Assembly (NCBI GenBank): GCA_039808985.1
Contig: JBDHUC010000007.1
Coordinates: forward strand, 5,955-69,954
DNA: 64,000 bases
Origin: SXRF01 sp039808985
Lineage (GTDB): Bacteria; Pseudomonadota; Alphaproteobacteria; Rickettsiales; SXRF01
Direction of reading: 5' to 3'
The first letter of the stretch is position 1; every line of letters starts with the position of its first letter. Both the position numbers and the translations under genes were made by a program. The notes beneath the pieces were generated by a model. That model did no database searches and was not told the origin of the DNA. It saw only the letters and a program-made list of their open reading frames with translations. Shown here in pieces: positions 34,647 through 43,357 of the stretch.

Positions 34647-36731
34647 CTATGCCAGCATGGCAAGCATCAGTATCGCAACAATGTTGGCTATCTTTATCAT
34701 AGGGTTAACAGCGGGCCCGGCAGTATCCTTATATGGGTCGCCCACAGTATCACCGGTTACTGCCGCTTTATGAGCTTCCGAGCCCTTGCCACCATGATTG
34801 CCTTCTTCGATATATTTTTTAGCATTGTCCCATGCGCCACCACCGGCAGTCATAGAAATCGCCACAAAAATACCGGTAACGATGATTCCAAGCAACATAG
34901 CCCCTACCGCAGCGAATGCCGATTCATGGCCAGCTATTGAAACCACTATAAAATAAAGCACTACAGGGGCTGCAATTGGCAGGAGCGATGGTATTATCAT
35001 TTCCTTGATAGCTGCCTTGGTAAGCATATCAACAGCCCTGCCATAGTCCGGCTTCTGGGTGCCAAGCATAATGCCAGGCATTTCCTTGAACTGGCGGCGA
35101 ACTTCAACAACTACAGAGCCGGCCGCCCGGCCAACCGCCATCATCCCCATTGAGCCAAACAGGTACGGAAGCATTCCACCAATAAACAAACCTACAACAA
35201 CATAAGGGTCATTAAGCAGGAATTTCACATTAAGCGCCGGGAAGTAATGTTTAAGGTCTTCCGTGTACGCGGTAAAAAGAACCAGCGAAGCAAGAGCTGC
35301 CGAGCCTATTGCATAGCCTTTAGTTACTGCCTTGGTTGTATTTCCAACAGCATCAAGCGCATCGGTAACTTTACGTACATCCGCAGGAAGGTCGGACATT
35401 TCCGCGATACCACCGGCGTTATCAGTTACCGGGCCATAGGCGTCAAGTGCGACTATCATACCGGCCAGTGCCAACATAGTAGTTGCAGCAATTGCAACAC
35501 CATAAAGCCCGGCATTAGTATAAGCAAAAATAATCCCGGCGCATATGATTATTATAGGAACAGCGGTAGCCTCCATGGAAACTGCAAGCCCCTGTATTAC
35601 GTTTGTTCCATGCCCGGTTGTAGATGCCTGCGCTATGCTTTTTACCGGGCGGTACTGGGTGGCTGTATAATACTCGGTTACAATAACTATAAGGCCCGTT
35701 ATTACCAGTCCGGCAAGCGAGCAGTAAAACAGGTTCATCGAGTTAAAGCTAATGTTTCCTACAATATAGTGCGAGGATTTATCAAAAAGTTTATTGGTAA
35801 CTGCAAAAACACCACCCGCAGACAATACCGTGCTGGCTATAAGGCCTTTATACAATGCGCCCATAATATTATTGCTGGCACCGAGTTTTACAAAGAACGT
35901 ACCGATTATTGATGTTATAATGCAGACACCACATATTGCCAACGGATACAGCATCATTGCTTCCTGTATAGCTCCTGCAAAGAATATGGAGCCAAGCAGC
36001 ATAGTGGCAACAATGGTTACTGCGTATGTTTCAAACAGGTCGGCAGCCATACCTGCGCAATCCCCGACATTATCACCTACGTTATCAGCGATGGTCGCAG
36101 GGTTTCTTGCATCATCCTCCGGTATTCCGGCCTCAACCTTACCAACCAGGTCAGCGCCAACATCAGCTCCCTTTGTGAATATACCACCGCCAAGACGGGC
36201 AAATATAGAAATAAGTGATGCGCCAAAGCTGAGGGCAACAAGCGCCTCAACAAGAGTGCGCTGGTGAATGCCTGATGATTTAAGGAATATATAATAGCCA
36301 GCAACCCCAATAAGACCTAGCCCAACCACTAAAAGCCCTGTTATTGCACCAGATTTAAAAGCTATATCAAGCCCTTCTTTCAGGCCTTTACGCGACGCTT
36401 CAGTGGTTCTCACATTAGCACGCACTGAAATATTCATGCCAACATACCCGGCTATGCCCGAAAGGACCGCTCCTATAACAAAACCAATGGCCACATACGC
36501 GCCAAGCTTAACAAATAAAAGTATGGTTATTATAACGCCTACAATTCCTATGGTAGTGTATTGCCGGTTCAGATAAGCGCCAGCGCCTTCCTGAATCGCC
36601 CCGGCGATTGCCTGCATTTTATCTGTCCCGGTAGGAGATGATAAAATTACCTTTGCCATGTATATCCCATATATAACGGCAAGAAGACCAGCACCAATCA
36701 CCAGTTGCAGAACCAAGTTGGCATCCATCAT
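34647..36731 (-). CDS. hppA: Proton-translocating membrane pyrophosphatase (K+-independent type)
   Basis: The enzyme pumps protons using pyrophosphate hydrolysis. The 694-residue protein is strongly hydrophobic with many membrane helices. The PPi/Mg-binding segment (about 205-245) contains D-V-G-A-D-L-V-G-K and D-N-V-G-D-N-V-G-D. The motif G-N-T-T-K-A (about 469) carries Lys where potassium-dependent enzymes have Ala, which marks the potassium-independent group. I chose ATG 36731 because GGAG precedes it by 6 bases; a GTG at 36743 is upstream. The soluble pyrophosphatase gene lies directly upstream on the same strand. Confidence 0.95.
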   Translation of the reverse strand: MMDANLVLQLVIGAGLLAVIYGIYMAKVILSSPTGTDKMQAIAGAIQEGAGAYLNRQYTTIGIVGVIITILLFVKLGAYVAIGFVIGAVLSGIAGYVGMNISVRANVRTTEASRKGLKEGLDIAFKSGAITGLLVVGLGLIGVAGYYIFLKSSGIHQRTLVEALVALSFGASLISIFARLGGGIFTKGADVGADLVGKVEAGIPEDDARNPATIADNVGDNVGDCAGMAADLFETYAVTIVATMLLGSIFFAGAIQEAMMLYPLAICGVCIITSIIGTFFVKLGASNNIMGALYKGLIASTVLSAGGVFAVTNKLFDKSSHYIVGNISFNSMNLFYCSLAGLVITGLIVIVTEYYTATQYRPVKSIAQASTTGHGTNVIQGLAVSMEATAVPIIIICAGIIFAYTNAGLYGVAIAATTMLALAGMIVALDAYGPVTDNAGGIAEMSDLPADVRKVTDALDAVGNTTKAVTKGYAIGSAALASLVLFTAYTEDLKHYFPALNVKFLLNDPYVVVGLFIGGMLPYLFGSMGMMAVGRAAGSVVVEVRRQFKEMPGIMLGTQKPDYGRAVDMLTKAAIKEMIIPSLLPIAAPVVLYFIVVSIAGHESAFAAVGAMLLGIIVTGIFVAISMTAGGGAWDNAKKYIEEGNHGGKGSEAHKAAVTGDTVGDPYKDTAGPAVNPMIKIANIVAILMLAMLA

Positions 36732-36828
36732 AGCATACTCCACATAGTTGTTGTTAAAAACTACAATAAAAACAACATGTCAGAAGTGCAATAAGGATGC
36801 AATTAAAATTTTAAAGCGATAAAAAAGG

Positions 36829-37356
36829 CTATTTCTTCGCTGCTGCGATAGCTTTATTAATAAGCTCAAGGGCCTTTGGTTTATCCTCCCAGCCCACAAC
36901 CTTTACCCATTTACCTTGTTCCAGATCCTTATAATGGGCAAAGAAATGCTCTATCTGGTCAAGCAATGTTTGTGGAATATCCTTATAGCTTTCCACTTTA
37001 TCATAGAAAGGGTGTAATTTTGAGGATGGCACCGCTAATATTTTTTCATCGCCACCTGCCTCATCCTGCATCATCAACACGCCGATAGGGCGCACCGACA
37101 TAACTGCTCCCGGGTGAATTGGCCGGCGTCCGATAACCAGCACGTCAGCCGGGTCGCCATCATCAGAAAGCGTATGCGGAATAAAACCATAATTACAAGG
37201 GTAATACATTGCGGTATGCAGGAACCGGTCAACAAACAGCGCTCCCGATTCTTTATCCATTTCATATTTTATAGGAGCCGAGCCAAGCGGCACCTCTATA
37301 ATAACATTTACATCTTCCGGGACGTTATCGCCAATTGAGATCTTGCTAATATCCAT
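36829..37356 (-). CDS. ppa: Soluble inorganic pyrophosphatase (family I)
   Basis: This cytoplasmic enzyme hydrolyses pyrophosphate from biosynthetic reactions. The 175-residue protein contains the metal-binding motif D-D-G-D-P-A-D (about 65-71) and the conserved E-V-P, K-Y-E and Y-G-F-I-P segments. It lies 97 bases upstream of hppA on the same strand, so the cell encodes both an energy-wasting and an energy-conserving pyrophosphatase side by side. Confidence 0.96.
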   Translation of the reverse strand: MDISKISIGDNVPEDVNVIIEVPLGSAPIKYEMDKESGALFVDRFLHTAMYYPCNYGFIPHTLSDDGDPADVLVIGRRPIHPGAVMSVRPIGVLMMQDEAGGDEKILAVPSSKLHPFYDKVESYKDIPQTLLDQIEHFFAHYKDLEQGKWVKVVGWEDKPKALELINKAIAAAKK

Positions 37357-37451
37357 TTTTATTCCAATTTATTTCCAATTGTTAATATTCTTGTTTTTCG
37401 GGTTACGGGGTTGCCGGGATATAGGAAAATTGGCGCAATGTAAAGTGTGAA

Positions 37452-37485
37452 TATAGCAAAAATATTATAGCAAAAATATAGCAAA
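37452..37485. repeat. AT-rich direct repeats upstream of ruvB
   Basis: TATAGCAAA occurs three times (37452-37460, 37466-37474, 37477-37485), at 14- and 11-base spacing. The tract lies in the divergent space between ppa and ruvB and could influence promoter curvature or protein binding. Confidence 0.55.
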
Positions 37486-37568
37486 TTATGTTCTTGTAAA
37501 AAATTACTGCTTCGCTAGGCTTGCGAAGGCTCTTTATAAGTAACATCGAGTAAGATATTTGCCCCAAA

Positions 37569-38618
37569 ATGGAAAACTCTAATAACAGGGTTATCGCCCC
37601 TTCCCTTGCTTCTGATGATATAGAGCAACAGGCTTTACGCCCCCTGTCTTTTGCTGACTTTACAGGGCAGGATGAAATCCGCGAGAATTTAAAAATATTT
37701 GTAAAAGCTGCGCGAGCGCGTGCTGATTCACTGGATCATGTATTGCTTTACGGCCCTCCAGGGCTTGGTAAAACCACTTTAGCACAGATTATCGCCAAGG
37801 AAATGGGGGTTGGCTTCCGTCCTACTTCCGGACCAATACTTACAAAGGCAGGGGATCTGGCAGCAGTGCTTACAAATTTACAGGCTGGTGACGTCTTATT
37901 TGTAGATGAGATACACCGTATGAATTCAGCGGTAGAAGAAATACTTTATCCGGCGATGGAGGACTACAAGCTAGACCTGATGATCGGCGAAGGCCCTGCT
38001 GCGCGCACTGTGCGTATCGACCTGCCTAAATTCACGCTGGTTGGAGCAACAACCCGGCTGGGTCTTATCTCTAATCCACTGCGTGACCGTTTTGGAATTC
38101 CGCTTCGCTTGCGTTTTTATGATTCCAGGGATTTGCAGAATGTTATTGAACGCGCTGCCAGCCTGTTTTCTATAGAAATTACCAGGGACGGATCATATGA
38201 AATAGCGAAGCGTTCACGCGGAACCCCGCGCATTGCCCTGCGCCTTTTGCGCCGGGTGCGTGATTTTGCTCATGCGGCAGATAAAAAAAATATAGATGGA
38301 AAGCTTGCCGACCATGCCCTTAAAAGGCTGGAAGTTGACAGTATAGGCCTTGATTCCGCCGATCATCGCTACCTGCGTTATATAGCCGATCACTACCAGG
38401 GTGGCCCCGTTGGCGTAGAAACCATTGCCGCCGGGCTTTCTGAACAGCGTGATGCGATCGAAGAAACAATAGAGCCATATTTATTACAGGTTGGCTTTAT
38501 ACAGCGGACCCCTCGTGGGCGCATGCTTACAAAAACCTGCTTCATGCATTTAGGCCTTACCCCTCCTGCCACTCCCCCTGCCCTGTTTCCCGATATGGAT
38601 ATAAATAATGACGAATAA
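37569..38618 (+). CDS. ruvB: Holliday junction helicase subunit RuvB
   Basis: RuvB is the AAA+ motor that drives branch migration with RuvA. The 349-residue protein has Walker A G-P-P-G-L-G-K-T-T (about 61-69), Walker B F-V-D-E-I-H (about 112-117), the arginine-finger region D-R-F-G-I, and a C-terminal winged helix ending near G-R-M-L-T. The ruvA and ruvC genes are not adjacent. It is followed by ybgC and the tol genes, a common alphaproteobacterial order. Confidence 0.97.
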   Translation: MENSNNRVIAPSLASDDIEQQALRPLSFADFTGQDEIRENLKIFVKAARARADSLDHVLLYGPPGLGKTTLAQIIAKEMGVGFRPTSGPILTKAGDLAAVLTNLQAGDVLFVDEIHRMNSAVEEILYPAMEDYKLDLMIGEGPAARTVRIDLPKFTLVGATTRLGLISNPLRDRFGIPLRLRFYDSRDLQNVIERAASLFSIEITRDGSYEIAKRSRGTPRIALRLLRRVRDFAHAADKKNIDGKLADHALKRLEVDSIGLDSADHRYLRYIADHYQGGPVGVETIAAGLSEQRDAIEETIEPYLLQVGFIQRTPRGRMLTKTCFMHLGLTPPATPPALFPDMDINNDE

Positions 38619-38637
38619 GAAAATGACGAATAAAAAT
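38608..38637 (+). repeat. 15-bp tandem duplication at the ruvB/ybgC junction
   Basis: ATGACGAATAAGAAA (38608-38622) is followed by a second copy (38623-38637) with two changes. Each copy supplies an in-frame ATG for ybgC, and the first also contains the ruvB stop codon. Confidence 0.7.
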
Positions 38638-39045
38638 ATTCATACATTTCCTATAAGGATTTATTATGAAGATACGGACGCGGCCAAAATAGTTTATTAT
38701 GCGAATTATCTTAAATTTGCAGAACGGGCCAGGACCGAAGCATTGCGTCAATCAGGGATAGACCAGTCAGCTTTATTTAACGAACACAAAATCGGTTTTG
38801 TGGTCAGACGCTGCATTGTAGATTTTTTTAAGCCAGCAAAGCTAGATGACCTCTTGACAATTGAGACACATTTGCACGATATAAGCAAAGTCAGTATGAA
38901 CATGATGCAATATATAAAACGCGGCAATGAAATTCTGGTTGAAATAGAAGTAAAACTTGCCGTAGTTGGCGAGGATATGAAGCTTGCAAAGCTCCCGGAT
39001 TTCGTACAAAAAGCAATGGTAAGAATTTTTTATAACAAAGATTAG
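38608..39045 (+). CDS. ybgC: Acyl-CoA thioesterase YbgC (hotdog fold)
   Basis: This 145-residue protein has the 4-hydroxybenzoyl-CoA-thioesterase-like active site Y-Y-E-D-T-D-A-A-K-I-V-Y-Y-A-N-Y (about 19-34), with the catalytic Asp. YbgC acts on acyl-CoA or acyl carrier thioesters and is consistently linked to tol-pal. Either ATG 38608 (overlapping ruvB by 11 bases) or ATG 38623 could be the start, since both lie in a 15-bp tandem duplication and neither has a strong Shine-Dalgarno. Confidence 0.92.
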   Translation: MTNKKMTNKNIHTFPIRIYYEDTDAAKIVYYANYLKFAERARTEALRQSGIDQSALFNEHKIGFVVRRCIVDFFKPAKLDDLLTIETHLHDISKVSMNMMQYIKRGNEILVEIEVKLAVVGEDMKLAKLPDFVQKAMVRIFYNKD

Positions 39046-39085
39046 CATAACAACATAAATAATATCATCAGAACAGGAAAATAAA

Positions 39086-39844
39086 ATGGCAGACCCAGCA
39101 ACACTTTCCACAGTTTCCACCGCCGTGCAGGGCGTAGATTCCGCAACCCTGGCCGGAAGCAGCGCTGCACACAGCTTTTCCATATTTGCCATGTTCATGC
39201 AGGCTGATTCGATTGTAAAATTCGTAATGATCATGCTGCTTATGGCGTCTTTCTGGTGCTGGGCAATTATTTTTGAAAAATACTTCCTGTTCCGCAGCGT
39301 AAAAAGCAAGGCGCATCGTTTTGAGGGCGAGTTCTGGTCAAGCGAAGCGCTGGATAAATTTTATGAGAAAGTAAAGAAGCGTGCCAATCATTCCATGGCT
39401 ATTATTTTTGTTGCAGCAATGGAGGAATGGCTGCGCTCAAAAACCACCGTGAACACCCCGTTGCAAGGTTTAAAATTAAGCCTGCGCGAGCGTGTGGTGC
39501 AGGTTATGCAGGTTGCGCGCAACCGCGAGCTTGAGCATCTTGAAAGTGGGCTTGGGTTCCTTGCAACAGTTGGCTCATCGGCTCCGTTCATAGGTTTATT
39601 TGGGACGGTATGGGGTATCATGAACAGCTTTCAGGCGATTGCCATTTCCAAAAACACTTCTCTTGCTGCGGTTGCACCAGGTATCGCCGAGGCGCTGCTT
39701 GCAACTGCGATAGGCCTTTTCGCGGCGATACCTGCGGTTATAGCCTATAATAAATTTTCCAATGAGCTTGCCCATTTTTCCAACAAGCTGGAAGATTTCA
39801 GCACAGAATTCGATACGATCCTTTCACGCCAGTTGGAAGGGTAA
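39086..39844 (+). CDS. tolQ: Tol-Pal system inner-membrane protein TolQ
   Basis: TolQ forms the proton-driven motor with TolR that energises TolA to constrict the envelope at division. The 252-residue protein has three membrane helices (about 44-67, 163-185 and 198-222) with the MotA/ExbB-type cytoplasmic domain between the first two. The third helix contains conserved T-A-I-G. It begins the tolQRA run, with gaps of 3 and 5 bases. Confidence 0.95.
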   Translation: MADPATLSTVSTAVQGVDSATLAGSSAAHSFSIFAMFMQADSIVKFVMIMLLMASFWCWAIIFEKYFLFRSVKSKAHRFEGEFWSSEALDKFYEKVKKRANHSMAIIFVAAMEEWLRSKTTVNTPLQGLKLSLRERVVQVMQVARNRELEHLESGLGFLATVGSSAPFIGLFGTVWGIMNSFQAIAISKNTSLAAVAPGIAEALLATAIGLFAAIPAVIAYNKFSNELAHFSNKLEDFSTEFDTILSRQLEG

Positions 39845-39847
39845 GCC

Positions 39848-40309
39848 ATGGGTGCAAGTTTAGGAGGCGGAAACGGCAGGAGCAATCGCAGGCGGAGCCA
39901 TCGCGCCGACCGTTTTTCCGAGATAAATATCACCCCGATGGTGGATGTGATGCTGGTGCTGCTTATTATATTCATGGTGGCGGCACCGATGATGACAAGC
40001 GGTGTTACAGTAGACCTTCCAAAAACTTCTGCAGCTCCGGTTTCGGGGCAGGATGAGCCTCTGTCCGTTTCAGTAACATCAGGGGGGAAGATATATATAC
40101 AGAAAACCCAGGTTCAGCTTAAAGAGTTACAGGATAAACTGAAATCCATAGCTGGTGAGAAAAAAGATACCCGTATTTTTGTGCGTGGCGACAGAAATAT
40201 TGATTACGGAAAAATGATGCAGGTAGTAGGTGAAATAAACGCTGCCGGATTCGTCAAGGTGGCGCTTATAACCGATGCAGTGGGCGCAAATGCGCCGGAT
40301 AAGAGATAG
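39848..40309 (+). CDS. tolR: Tol-Pal system inner-membrane protein TolR
   Basis: This 153-residue ExbD/TolR-type protein has a basic Gly/Arg-rich cytoplasmic N terminus and one membrane helix (about 33-52). The helix carries the proton-path Asp in M-V-D-V-M-L-V-L-L. A periplasmic domain of about 90 residues follows. It works with TolQ to drive TolA. Confidence 0.94.
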   Translation: MGASLGGGNGRSNRRRSHRADRFSEINITPMVDVMLVLLIIFMVAAPMMTSGVTVDLPKTSAAPVSGQDEPLSVSVTSGGKIYIQKTQVQLKELQDKLKSIAGEKKDTRIFVRGDRNIDYGKMMQVVGEINAAGFVKVALITDAVGANAPDKR

Positions 40310-40314
40310 GCAAA

Positions 40315-41169
40315 GTGCATAGTGAGCGCAGAACAGGCATAGCTTATTCAGCAGCATTACATGTGCTGCTGGTAATCATTATGATTTTGGGGCTGCCTTC
40401 TTTCCTGAAAAATGAACCTCCGGTAATGCCTGATGCTATTACCGTAGAAGTTTTACCAATAAGCGAGCTTTCGAATGTAAAGCCTTCTGATGCGCCAAAG
40501 GCCGACAAGCAGAATGACGTTCCGGAAAAGGAAATGCCTAAGCCAACTCCTCCGGTAAAAACCGCAGAAGCTACCCCTACCCCGCCTGAACCAGAGCCAG
40601 CGCCAGTTCCAACACCACCAAAGCCAGAGATAAAAAAGCCCGATATAAAAAAGGTAGAAAAGCCTGAACCTCCAAAACCACTAAAGAAAGAAGAGAAGAA
40701 AGAAACCAAAAAAGCTGAGTCTGAGCTGGATGCCATATTGAAGTCGATCAAGAATGATGCGGCAAAGGAAAAAACTACAGAGAAAAAAGAAGCGCCCAAA
40801 GAAAGGACGAGCGATTCTCCAAAAGCAATGTCTTCGAGGTTTGACCCAAGCCAGATGATGTCGCTTAGTGAAAAGGATGCGATAATGGGGCAGCTTTCCA
40901 AATGCTGGAATCCTCCGGCTGGAGCAAAGAACGCCCATGAATTGATTGTTGTGATAAATGCACAGTTCAACAATGATGGAAGTTATATAAAAGCTGAGAT
41001 AGCCCCTGAAAGCATGGGACGTTACAATTCCGACAGCTTTTTCAGGGCCGCAGCAGAAGCAGCATTGCGCGCTGTAAAGCAATGCAGTCCGCTTAAGGGG
41101 CTTTCTCCTGATAAATACGCGACATGGGGCAATATGGAACTTCATTTTGACCCACGCGATTTATTATAA
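40315..41169 (+). CDS. tolA: Tol-Pal system protein TolA
   Basis: TolA spans the periplasm and links the inner-membrane motor to TolB-Pal. The 284-residue protein starts with GTG and has one membrane helix (about 9-27). A Pro/Lys/Glu-rich extended domain follows (about 40-180), and a TonB-like C-terminal domain (about 190-284) contains cysteines near C-W-N-P-P and Q-C-S-P-L. The short charged middle region makes it shorter than the E. coli form. Confidence 0.9.
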   Translation: MHSERRTGIAYSAALHVLLVIIMILGLPSFLKNEPPVMPDAITVEVLPISELSNVKPSDAPKADKQNDVPEKEMPKPTPPVKTAEATPTPPEPEPAPVPTPPKPEIKKPDIKKVEKPEPPKPLKKEEKKETKKAESELDAILKSIKNDAAKEKTTEKKEAPKERTSDSPKAMSSRFDPSQMMSLSEKDAIMGQLSKCWNPPAGAKNAHELIVVINAQFNNDGSYIKAEIAPESMGRYNSDSFFRAAAEAALRAVKQCSPLKGLSPDKYATWGNMELHFDPRDLL

Positions 41170-41184
41170 AAATCGCATTGCATA

Positions 41185-41213
41185 TTGACAATCGGATATG
41201 AATTATGAATATT
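41185..41213 (+). promoter_or_regulatory. Candidate internal promoter of tolB
   Basis: TTGACA (41185-41190) and AATATT (41208-41213) are 17 bases apart, 34 bases before the tolB ATG. The -35 is perfect and the -10 weak. It could supply tolB and pal separately from tolQRA. Confidence 0.5.
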
Positions 41214-41246
41214 TAACTACCCCAATTTTTATAAGGTAAATCACCC

Positions 41247-42548
41247 ATGCGCTCATTTAAAATTTCCGCCTTTTTTTGCTTTCTGACCATAGCGTTTTTT
41301 GCTGCCACAACAGCGAATGCGGCGCTACGTATTGATATTACAAAAGGCAACGCCGAGCCAATGCCAATCGCGATCCCTGACTTACCAGGCAGCCAGGTAG
41401 GTGCGGATATAACCCGTGTAGTTTCGGCTGATCTTGAGCGTTCAGGGTTATTCAGGCCAATCAGCCAAAGTTCTTTTATCGAGCATATAACAGCGCAGAC
41501 AGTAACTCCTCGTTTTGCTGACTGGCGGCAGATAAACGCAGTCGCACTTGTAACCGGCAGCATAAGCGATAGCGGCAACGGAAAGATAAAGGTTGCATTC
41601 CGCCTATGGGATGTTTACGGGCAGGAGCAGATAGCGGGTAAGGAATACAACACTTTCAGCAGCAACTGGCGCCGTATAGCACATATAATAGCTGATGAAA
41701 TATACAAGCGCATGACCGGAGAAAATGGCTATTTTGACTCACGTGTGGTTTATGTTTCTGAAAGCGGCCCGGCAAAGAAGCGCGTAAAACGCCTTGCCAT
41801 TATGGATCAGGATGGCGAAAACCATAAATTCCTGACTGATGGCCGTTACCTGGTGCTTACACCGCGTTTCTCTCCTAATTCACAGGAAATTTTATACATG
41901 TCATATGCTGGTAAACAGCCGCGTGTATTCATGCGCGACCTGCAGACCGGGCGCGAGGAATCGCTGGGTAATTTTGAAGGTATGTCCTTCTCGCCGCGCT
42001 TTTCCAATGACGGTGGCTCTATAGTTATGTCAATAGCTAATGGCGGAAGCACACAGATTTACAAAATGAACCTGCGTGATCGCCGACTTGTGCGCCTGAC
42101 CAGTGGCAGTGCAATCGACACTTCGCCAAGCTACTCTCCTGACGGTAGCCAGATAACATTTAACTCGGATCGTGGTGGTTCACAGCAGATTTATGTAATG
42201 AATTCCGATGGTAGCGGAGTAAAACGCATAAGCTTTGGTGATGGGCGTTACGGAACTCCGGTCTGGTCGCCACGTGGTGATTTAATAGCATTCACCAAGA
42301 TGTCAGGGGGGAAATTCTACATAGGGGTTATGAAAACAGATGGCAGCGGCGAGCGTGTGCTTACCGAAAGCTTCCTCGACGAAGGCCCTACCTGGTCGCC
42401 TAACGGACGCGTAATAATGTTCCATCGTCAGGCCAGAGGCGGTAATGTACGGCTATACAGCGTGGATATTACCGGCTCCAACCTGCGTGAAGTTCTTACG
42501 CCTATGGATGGCTCTGATCCAGCTTGGTCGCCACTGTTGCCATTATAA
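41247..42548 (+). CDS. tolB: Tol-Pal system periplasmic protein TolB
   Basis: TolB is a periplasmic beta-propeller that binds Pal and the TolA box. The 433-residue protein has a signal peptide (cleavage near A-N-A-A at about 25), an N-terminal alpha/beta domain, and WD40-like/PD40 repeats (from about 195). The repeats have the pattern F-S-P-x-G or Y-S-P-D-G-S. AAGG precedes the ATG by 10 bases. Confidence 0.96.
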   Translation: MRSFKISAFFCFLTIAFFAATTANAALRIDITKGNAEPMPIAIPDLPGSQVGADITRVVSADLERSGLFRPISQSSFIEHITAQTVTPRFADWRQINAVALVTGSISDSGNGKIKVAFRLWDVYGQEQIAGKEYNTFSSNWRRIAHIIADEIYKRMTGENGYFDSRVVYVSESGPAKKRVKRLAIMDQDGENHKFLTDGRYLVLTPRFSPNSQEILYMSYAGKQPRVFMRDLQTGREESLGNFEGMSFSPRFSNDGGSIVMSIANGGSTQIYKMNLRDRRLVRLTSGSAIDTSPSYSPDGSQITFNSDRGGSQQIYVMNSDGSGVKRISFGDGRYGTPVWSPRGDLIAFTKMSGGKFYIGVMKTDGSGERVLTESFLDEGPTWSPNGRVIMFHRQARGGNVRLYSVDITGSNLREVLTPMDGSDPAWSPLLPL

Positions 42549-42772
42549 CACAGCCGTATGATTTGTTCCTTATCTTATGTGATTGGTATTGATTTCTAAC
42601 ACGGTTTCGTTAATTGGTAATCCATTATTTAGTTGCTATAAGTTGCCTTGCCGCTAACTGTTACAACCAGTGCAATAACGCATTGATTTTACACAAAAAT
42701 GCAGCTTTGCAATACAAAACGCAAAATTTGTTTGTCAGTCACTTTAAAATTTTATTGCATCAGGAGTCATTT

Positions 42773-43261
42773 ATGAATTTATTTGTAAAATCAATCGCTG
42801 TTCTTTCAGCAGTATTTCTACTTTCCGCTTGCGACACCAACCCAAATGCAAACGGAAACGCTAATGGCGCGGGTGATACCGCTGGCATGAGTGGTGAAAA
42901 CGGTAACTATCTTGATAAAGAACACACTGTTGGTGATCGCGTCCTGTTCGATGTGGATAGCTCCCAGCTCAGCGCAGAAGCCCAGCAGACCCTCAACGCA
43001 CAGGCTGCATGGCTTAAGCAACATTCCAACCTGAGCATCACAATTGAAGGTCATTGTGATGAGCGCGGAACACGCGAATACAACATTGCTCTTGGTGAGC
43101 GCCGCGCTACTGCTGCTAAGAAATACTTAGTTGGCCTTGGCATTGCTTCGAATCGTATCTCGACCATCAGCTACGGCAAAGAGCGTCCGGCTGTAATTGG
43201 CTCTGATGAAGCTGCATGGAGCCAGAATCGTCGCGCTGTTTCAGTTGCAAACAACCAGTAA
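42773..43261 (+). CDS. pal: Peptidoglycan-associated lipoprotein Pal
   Basis: Pal anchors the outer membrane to peptidoglycan. From ATG 42773 the product has 162 residues and begins with a lipoprotein signal ending L-L-S-A-C. An Asn/Gly-rich linker leads to an OmpA-like domain with G-H-C-D-E-R-G and R-A-x-x-A-x-x-Y-L. CAGGAG precedes the start by 6 bases. The frame is open back to 42614, but that part contains no plausible leader and I exclude it. The 224 bases between tolB and pal hold no other recognisable gene. Confidence 0.96.
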   Translation: MNLFVKSIAVLSAVFLLSACDTNPNANGNANGAGDTAGMSGENGNYLDKEHTVGDRVLFDVDSSQLSAEAQQTLNAQAAWLKQHSNLSITIEGHCDERGTREYNIALGERRATAAKKYLVGLGIASNRISTISYGKERPAVIGSDEAAWSQNRRAVSVANNQ

Positions 43262-43292
43262 CAATGTGTCGGTAATAATATAATTTTATAAT

Positions 43293-43334
43293 CTTCGCCC
43301 CGTATCAAAACACTTGTATTGGTACGGGGCGAAG
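43293..43334 (+). terminator. Long hairpin between pal and cpoB
   Basis: CTTCGCCCCGTA and TACGGGGCGAAG form a perfect 12-bp stem, extended by four more pairs (one wobble) around a 10-base loop. The bases after it (TGTATTTATA) are T-rich but hold no T run. It probably reduces transcription into cpoB or protects the abundant pal mRNA from decay. Confidence 0.65.
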
Positions 43335-43357
43335 TGTATTTATAGACTAAAATATCT

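Noticed and set aside
35247..35912. Open frame of 221 codons on the plus strand
   Set aside because: It is antisense to hppA and rich in Cys, Tyr and Arg in a way typical of shadow translation.
37452..37485. Three short repeats as a CRISPR remnant
   Set aside because: The units are nine bases with 2-5 base gaps, with no spacer-sized intervals and no cas genes.
40344..40973. Open frame of 209 codons antisense to tolA
   Set aside because: The Ser/Phe/Gly-rich product mirrors the Lys/Glu/Pro-rich codons of tolA, and no start signal is visible.
42614..42772. N-terminal extension of the pal reading frame
   Set aside because: The lipoprotein signal begins at 42773 with a good Shine-Dalgarno; the upstream part would place a Cys-containing stretch before the signal.
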